Part shown: positions 57,668-64,000 of the stretch, piece after piece
How the letters are laid out: each line of letters starts with the position of its first letter
How positions within the stretch are numbered: position 1 is the first letter of the stretch
Assembly: GCA_033977485.1 (NCBI GenBank)
Contig: CM066985.1
Span: 79,117,045 to 79,181,044 of the forward strand
Length of the DNA stretch: 64,000 nt
Direction: 5' to 3'
Source of the DNA: Hydrangea macrophylla
Taxonomy: Eukaryota; Streptophyta; Magnoliopsida; Cornales; Hydrangeaceae
Made by a program: the position numbers and the translations under genes
Notes under the pieces: generated by a model
What the model saw: only the letters and a program-made list of their open reading frames with translations
The model's database searches: none
Told to the model about the DNA's origin: nothing

Positions 57668-60036
57668 TGTCATGCCACAGAAGCGCACATATAATTCTAG
57701 GACACGTGGCACACCACCAAGGCACCCACTATACTCCTAAAGGTCCATTAATAATCATAAAATCAGAGTTACAAAAAGTTTTCCCATTTAAAGCACTTAC
57801 AAAAACATTATATTTGAAACAGGGCATTCCAGTCAACTGATCGGGGAGTCCATTGACTGAAAAGGAGATTACAGAGAACTGAAATCTCAAAATGCCTGAT
57901 CCGATCAATTGAAGATGCTGAAGTCCAGTCGACTGGTACCTGTCCAGTCGACTAAACGATACTAAAACAGAATGTCTTGTTCCAGGAACACAATTCGGTC
58001 GACTAGAATAGCACCCAGGTCGATTGGATTGAGGCAGCAGAGCCCATTCTGCATAAACCTAAATTTTAAAACCAAAATCAACCAAAACTCACACAACACA
58101 TGATAGGTATGATCAAACCTAGGGGTGTGTTTCGGCCAGAACTGATCGAAAACCACCCTTTCGAAAAGAATTCCAAAATTTTTGGAACACTAAAAAAAAA
58201 TCCGATTCCGATTCTAAAATTTCAGAAATTTTTTTTTTCTGTTTTGATTCTGAAATTTTGGATATTTTCATAATCAGAATCTTTCGAAAAGTTTTAAAAT
58301 TTTTTGGAATTATTTCAGAATTTGTGATGATTGTCATACTTGCCTTTCAATTTATAAAAGCACTTGTCATTCCCTCTCTTCATTCTTTACCGATGTGGGA
58401 CGAAGTTAAGTTTCTAAATATTTCAGAAAACTTTCGAAAAATATAATTTTGGATTTTCTTCGGAATATTTTCGGAAAAGATAGTTTCAGAATTTTTGGAA
58501 TTCTTAAAACAATTCTGATTCTGATCCGATTATTTTTTCTTCAGAATTTTCATAATTCGGAAAGCATTTTTGGTTTCCAAAATCGGAAATTTTCGGAACA
58601 GAATCGGTCGAAATCGGAATTTTCGCTCCAAATGACACCCCTAATCAAACCCAACACCAACAACTTATATAAACATAACCTAACCATATTACAACGCCCA
58701 CGGGTTACCCAACTAGAGTTATTACGAGTTCCAAACCCGGATTAAGAACTGATACAATATAAAGCAAGTTCTATAAGTTAACATAAAACATGATTCTTAC
58801 TCAGAATTCAACTAGTCTAAACACGAGCTATAACCTGGATATTAACATAACTTTCAAATATAAACTAGTTACCAACATATTACAAGTTTTAAGTTCAAGA
58901 CATAAGGTTCACAAACATTAACTATAGCTACTCCCATGTTCCCACGTTGCTTCACTGGCTACCAATTTTCATTGTTTCTCTAATGCCTTGCCTTTATCAC
59001 CTACACTGGTTATTCAATAACCACTACACTATATCAACTATATGCTGGTGAATGCCAACAATTATAAACATGAATAACTAACATGCTCAATCACATCGCT
59101 CTTCACATCACTATGGTCTCCGGGAATGCAAGTACTGACCACCTTTTCACGCTAGTCCGCGACAACTCCATTAGTTCGCGCAACTAACCGAGCTACCCAC
59201 GCCTCTTTGTTTTAAGCGTGCATCTGATCTCATATCTTCGATGGCAAGTACAACTTCTCTTTTGACCCATATATACAACTCAACATGATTATATAGCCAT
59301 TACACCCTGTAATTTCACAATTTACACATGAGCTATCATAATTACTCCAAACATGTGAATTTAAGCTAACTAATCATGTATAGCATCACAAAGATAGTCT
59401 CAAACATCCAATTATCTAAATTCTATAACAATTGTCACTCACCTCTGGATTAGCGCTCCTAATCGCATAATTAAGACCCTAGTGATTCCCAAGTATAATC
59501 CTACAAAAATTATAGATTATGAGCTAAACCCCCGAATTGGATCGTGGATAAACTATCTCAAAACGCAATAAGATTAGAACCAACGTATTAGACTCACTTT
59601 CAGGAGTCCAAATATGTAGCCTATTTTGAAATTAAATGTTGCTAAGCGTGTCAATCGGCGTCGTGAACGTTGGCGTCAATTTCCGTCAAGATTTTCGTAT
59701 CCTCTGTTAATCCTATTGTTTTGTCTAATGAGTTGAGGAAGAAGACTCTTCCTTGATGAGTCATGAGACACATGTCCCATGACATGTAAATCCAAGTTTT
59801 TAATTCTATTATGACCTCTCCTCAGTTTTACTAGTTTTGCATTTATACCCCTACTAGTTATAAAACTTATTAAAATTATCCCAAACTTAAATGATTGTTT
59901 GTCTATGTCATGTGTGGATCCCATAAGTGGTCCCACATAAATTATAATGTTGCTAGTTAACCTTCTAATTATGCAACGTGTCCAATTCGCCCTCACAAAG
60001 GTATCCCTAATGGACCACAGAAGTGGTTTCTAACAA
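57668..60036 (-). repeat. Element X 5' LTR (right end approximate)
   Basis: It starts TGTCATGCCACAG and shares ggacacgtggcac(a)ccaccaaggc with the Tekay-B LTRs, placing it in the same family group. A degenerate palindrome cluster (CAGTCAACTG, CAGTCGACTG, GGTCGACTAG) lies at 57831-58015. A hAT MITE interrupts it at 58120-58643. The right end is uncertain. I placed it at GGTTTCTAACA (60036), because no partner LTR is present to compare. Confidence 0.7.
58120..58643. mobile_element. hAT-type foldback MITE
   Basis: The termini TAGGGGTGT and ACACCCCTA are perfect inverted repeats, with the 8-bp duplication ATCAAACC at 58112-58119 and 58644-58651. The 524-bp interior is AT-rich and largely self-complementary, with repeated ttcagaattt and tccgattccg words and their complements, so the whole element can fold back. 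No coding sequence. Confidence 0.92.
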
Positions 60037-60187
60037 TTAACATATTATCAAACAACATAGCTGTCGCGCCCGCCCCGAAAATGGGGGCGGCCCGTTCGCC
60101 CGAATGTGGGGGGGCGGTCCCTTTGTGGATCGCGATCATAATAATATTAATCACATATGCCTTAATAAACATTTAAGCTCCAGTGGC

Positions 60188-60189
<2 letters not shown>

Positions 60190-60256
<67 letters not shown>

Positions 60257-60260
60257 ACAG
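60190..60260. repeat. (CT)n(AC)n compound microsatellite
   Basis: About 21 CT units followed by about 14 AC units. ORFs across it on both strands are artefacts. Confidence 0.95.
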
Positions 60261-60474
60261 CTTGTATATATATACATATGGTGTATGAGTGTGTGTGTGT
60301 ATATATATCTATGGATGTGTACATATATATATATATTAATCACAAGCTCTATCTCTCTCTTAAATTTCTGGACCAAAAAAAGCCTCACATACACAAACAT
60401 GACCCTATATATATAGGGAAAAGAAGTATAAGGTGGCAGCGCCCAGCGCAACAACTAAAATAAAGATCCTGATA

Positions 60475-60672
60475 CTTTCGATCGATTGAAGCTTTTTTGA
60501 TCGATCAAGAGCAGATCGGTCAGGGTCCAATCGATTGAAAAGAGCTCAATCGATTGAGAAAGGGTACACATCACAGTTTCATATCGGCGAGGTTTCAATC
60601 GATTGAAAAACCTTCGATCGCTTGAAACTTCATATCTTCAATCGATTGAGAAAAGTTCAATCGATCGAGAAC
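60475..60672. repeat. TCGATCGA/TCAATCGATTGA palindrome cluster
   Basis: At least eight self-complementary words occur, such as TCGATCGATTGA, TTGATCGATCAA, CAATCGATTG (twice about 19 bp apart), TCAATCGATTGA and TTCGATCGCTTGAA, arranged in pairs 19-21 bp centre to centre. Confidence 0.9.
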
Positions 60673-60800
60673 AAGATTTCAAATATGGTAAGGGCAATCA
60701 TACAGAATCTCATTTATTACACATACATGTAAAAATACAGGGTATTATAGATTATGATCAGTAGTATGGTATATTACACTGCATTTGTACAACTAACAGA

Positions 60801-61860
60801 TCATTTAAAATTCAAATTTAGAAAGTATAGCATTACTCTTACTAATTATGCGAAATCGGTGGAAGCTATTTTGCCAGGAATATAACTATACTTCTCAAAT
60901 TTAAATCCAAATTTTGGTTCTCAAATGGCTTTACAAGGGTACCAAATGCTATGACATCAATCAATGGCTCCATATAGCGATGCATTTTGTATAAATGACA
61001 AAACATCTGGAGCCAAACTTGAATCCCAGATTTGAAATGCATAGCATTTACTCTTTCGCCAGAGTGAGTAGAACAAAGCATTATGTGAGAATTATTTAAG
61101 CAAGTCATATTCCACTATTTTAGGAGCTAAAAAATCTCTAATTGCAGTGTCCACACTTTTGGAGGCCAAATGATGTAATTGGGGCGTCACACCACATTTG
61201 CATGATGAAGTGGTATGACGGGCTCATTACTAAATGACTTCTCGCAGTTGTGGGTGGACTTGTGAAATGTATTTTTACACTTAAGCCCACGCCACAAACC
61301 CCCCCCCCCCCCTCCCCAACAATTCAAATACCCCCAAATTTAGTATTTTTGAGCTTTGAAAAATTAAACAAGACAATCAAGTATGATACACACAATTTCT
61401 TGGTCTCAATTTGTTGTATGCTTGGTTCCACTCAATATTAAATCTTCTACAATGCCATTAGGTAGTAACTTTTAGGTGTCGTTTCAAATTTATAGCTAAT
61501 AGTTTAAGGTCCCAAAGTACTGTAACTAAGATATGGATCATATAGTTGGAGACAATTTGAGTTTTTATAAATTTTCATAGCATTTGCTTAAGTATATCAT
61601 CTCCATGAAAAATATGTATGGATAGAACCCCAAAAAATTGCCAATGGGGGTGCTACCACCCTCGTATATTCAACTACTCCCAAGTGCAACTTCTTGGTTT
61701 TACCCGTACCAAGCCTCCCCCCTCCTCCGCCAACTTCAAATTTCTACATTTGGCCCTGCCAGTACAGGGCCATCATATGGCAAAGTTGTCTGATTTTTGA
61801 GAGATAAAAAGTTTACAGTTGATCACATAACAGTTTACTATTGGCTGGGATCACCATATG
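60801..61860. other. Unassigned DNA
   Basis: No gene. The word gtcacaccacatttgcatgatgaagtggt near 61186 resembles a hairpin word in the foldback MITE near 38033. A poly-C run lies at about 61301-61314. Confidence 0.5.
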
Positions 61861-62065
61861 CCATATATATCTTGCAAGACCATAGAATAATTTCTCGGAC
61901 TTGTGGGGTTTGTGCCTATATGGGACCCAGAATAAAGAGGGGAGACCACCAAATGGCATATATATGGTTTAGAATCATAGAATAATTTCTTGGACTTGTG
62001 GGCAGTTTGGATGTATACGTGCGGAGAAATTATTCTATGGTCTTGGACCATATATCAAATGGTGG
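61861..62065. repeat. MITE-like repeat in two direct and one inverted copy
   Basis: catagaataatttct(c/t)gg occurs at 61881 and again at 61976 in direct orientation, with flanking ggcatatatat and ggacttgtggg also repeated. The inverse, gagaaattattctatggtct, occurs at 62025. The outer pair would form a stem around the rest. Ends are unresolved. Confidence 0.65.
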
Positions 62066-63114
62066 TCTTAGCTAGTAGTAGACTGTTATATTGTCAAGTG
62101 CTAACTTCTGATCTTTTAAAAAACAGACAACTTTACCACATAATAGACTATGTATTGATCGAAATTATCACATGACAATAATTCGAGACAATTGAATAAC
62201 TTCAATTACGAGGGACCCATAATAAAGAGGGGGGACAAAAAGGAAGGAATGGGAGATGGCTGGGTGCGACCAGACCACACAGACACACACACCCCGTAGT
62301 CAGGAGTTGGCAGTGTGTTGGTGAGTAATTGCGTGCAGGCTGAACCTTTGCATTTAATGTATACTCCTGACTGTGGTACAATTTGCTGCATATATATTCG
62401 TACACATTTATATGCAACCCCCCTATTTCTCTGCTTTTCTTTTTTGTCTTTACTTCAATTTTTAGTTGCTATTTCATTCATTTTTTTTTCTATGTTGAAA
62501 AATTAACAACTAAGTCAGTAATTCCATTTTTTTAGTACTCCTATTATGTTTCAAATTTAAAGTCTAAATTTAAGTTTCAAATTTTTTTTGCTATTTTACC
62601 ACATACAACGGTATATGATATCATTAAAAGTAGTTCAACATGTGATATAATCCTATTAAATTATTTAAAAATTAAATTTGAATAGCATAGCTGTAGCCTC
62701 TCTCTCTCTCGATCTCTCCCTTTTTTTCCTGAGAATAACTTCTGCCTAAGTTGCGATGACTTGCAAGATCGTGCAACAAATTTTGAAATCAAGATTAATG
62801 GATGGCTTTGAGACAATGACTTTAAAATATGAAACTTGAAATAACAAATAAGTTTACAGATTATTTACGTCTAGAATTTGATAGAACTAAGAAATGTACA
62901 TTATCATGGGTAGAATACAGAGTATAGGAAAGAGATTAAAATAATAATAACAAATACAAGATTTGATGCATTTGTTGGAGTGATTTACTTTGATATATCA
63001 AATTCCATATGCATCTAAACTGATTTTTATGTAGCAAATGGCAACAATGTATGGAATTTGTTGTTTCTTTTAGAAATGGTCTTAAATATTTGGGACTTCT
63101 ACACCCATTGTCAA
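62066..63114. other. Unassigned AT-rich DNA
   Basis: No gene. cccataataaagaggggg at about 62216 echoes cccagaataaagagggga at about 61925, linking it to the MITE-like repeats. A short (TC)n run lies near 62698. Confidence 0.5.
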
Positions 63115-63150
63115 ATATATATATATATATATATATAGCGTAATACTTAA

Positions 63151-63306
63151 TTGGGACACAAACAAACACACAACCTTTGAGACACAACCCAAATAATGTG
63201 TCTATCTCTCTCCTGTGTCACTGTGGGGTCTAGTGACATCACAGGAGAGAGATAGACACATTATTTAGGTTGTGTCCCAAAAGTTGTGTGTTTGTTTGTG
63301 TCCCAA
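63151..63306. mobile_element. Foldback MITE with 67-bp arms
   Basis: The left arm (63151-63217, starting ttgggacacaaacaaacaca) is the near-perfect inverted complement of the right arm (63240-63306, ending gtttgtttgtgtcccaa). They are separated by a 22-base loop that itself pairs (gtcact/agtgac). (AT)n runs lie on both sides (63115-63136 and 63317-63340). It has no coding capacity. A transcript would form one long hairpin. Confidence 0.9.
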
Positions 63307-63638
63307 TCTTTACTCATATATATATATATATATATATACACAATGTCATATTTTCCAAATTTACATCATGAATGTGATGGTGAGACCATATTTACTTGCA
63401 TGTAGTAAGATTACATGAACTTTGGTTGAAAGTTAATTATTTTAGGTTGTCCCATTTGCATATAGTAAACATATTTTGAATATAAATTTTAAAAAACATA
63501 GCATTATAATTGTGGGATGCATAAAAGGAAAATTTTGGTCAAGTAGAGTTGGCCTAAATAGGATTGGATTTACATAACCTCAAACCATATGTGGAGGAAT
63601 TATTTCTGTGACCTCCACGTCATGCTGGAGCAACCATA

Positions 63639-64000
63639 TTTTTTTTTTTTTTTTTTGAACAGCAAAATTTTTTATTAAGTAGCCAAAAAGGCCAAAGATA
63701 ATACAACATCCAAATCACCCAAATAAGCTCAAAAACAAGCCCCCCATAGCCCTTCCCTTGGAACAAACCTTCCCTAGAAACCGAATGTAAAAAACACTCA
63801 CAGTCAACTAGTGGCCCAGCACAATAACTATATAAACATACCACACTCAATATTAAATAGACCCCACCTGGAGCATAGCCCCTAAATCAACCAACCAACC
63901 AAAACAGAGGATATTGCACCCGCCCTGAATGGTACCCTTTAGGGCCCAATAACCACACCAGTTGACATATTGAATCTTAGATCCTGCATAATTAATGATC
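63639..64000 (-). mobile_element. LINE 3' end, running off the window
   Basis: The plus-strand poly-T at 63639-63656 is followed by gaacagcaaaattttttatt and aagtagccaaaaaggccaaa. In minus sense this is a short 3' UTR and poly-A tail resembling plant L1 LINE ends. The minus-strand frame 63620-63850 is probably its 3' end read partly through the tail. The 5' side lies beyond the window, so truncation and target duplication cannot be judged. Confidence 0.5.

Larger units (their letters stand above)
60062..60800 (-). repeat. LTR-like fragment of another family
   Basis: It starts TGTCGCGCCCGCCCCG and contains a (CT)n(AC)n run (60190-60260). A cluster of TCGATCGA/TCAATCGATTGA palindromes (60475-60672) is followed by ctcatttattacacatacat, the same order of parts as the start of the Tekay LTRs. 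No primer site lies to its left. The right end and a partner were not found. Confidence 0.5.

Noticed and set aside
58258..58745. Phe/Ile-rich ORFs
   Set aside because: They fall in the AT-rich foldback interior of the hAT MITE and have no protein features.

Overview
The window is plant nuclear DNA, probably heterochromatic. It is AT-rich, has many microsatellites, and is built almost entirely from transposable elements: Ty3/gypsy chromoviruses of the Del/Tekay type, Ty1/copia elements, plant L1 LINE ends, and hAT, CACTA and foldback MITE-like DNA elements. I recognise no intact host protein gene, no rRNA or tRNA gene and no CRISPR. The species cannot be named from the sequence. Nearly all retroelement coding sequence lies on the minus strand.

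Layout. 1-2.9 kb: unassigned AT-rich DNA with a GA microsatellite and a 36-bp tandem repeat. 3.0-9.7 kb: decayed copia element (copia-1) with gag, protease, integrase, RT and RNase H fragments and a primer-binding-like site beside a 300-bp LTR candidate. 11.3-12.8 kb: candidate solo LTR. 14.3-17.8 kb: complete but non-autonomous gag-only gypsy element with two LTRs and a 5-bp target duplication. 19.4-19.9 kb: LTR-like promoter with heat-shock-like motifs. 20.2-32.1 kb: a small satellite array split by an 11.5-kb Tekay element (Tekay-A) whose LTRs are about 2.95 kb. 32.8-39.5 kb: a CACTA end, a 5'-truncated LINE, a hAT element and foldback elements. 39.6-43.6 kb: copia-2, whose 3' LTR is split by a solo Tekay LTR. 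43.6-60.0 kb: remains of another Tekay-like element (X), invaded by a complete Tekay-B (9.1 kb, open polyprotein), a second solo LTR and a hAT MITE. 60.06-60.8 kb: another LTR fragment. 61.9-64 kb: MITE-like repeats, a near-perfect 67-bp-arm hairpin and a second LINE end.

How parts work together. Tekay-B carries everything an autonomous element needs: LTRs, a primer site matching initiator tRNA-Met, an uninterrupted gag-protease-RT-RNase H-integrase-chromodomain-like polyprotein, a polypurine tract and a target duplication. It could supply proteins to related broken copies. In the older elements every nonsense codon I could interpret fits a C:G to T:A transition, as expected from deamination of methylated cytosine.

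The least expected pattern is that several different LTR families each carry a cluster of short self-complementary words with a central CG: CAGTCGACTG in the Tekay-B family, TCGCGCGA in Tekay-A, and TCGATCGA or TCAATCGATTGA in two others. They often occur in pairs 16-21 bp apart. The words differ between families, but the palindromic form and paired layout recur.
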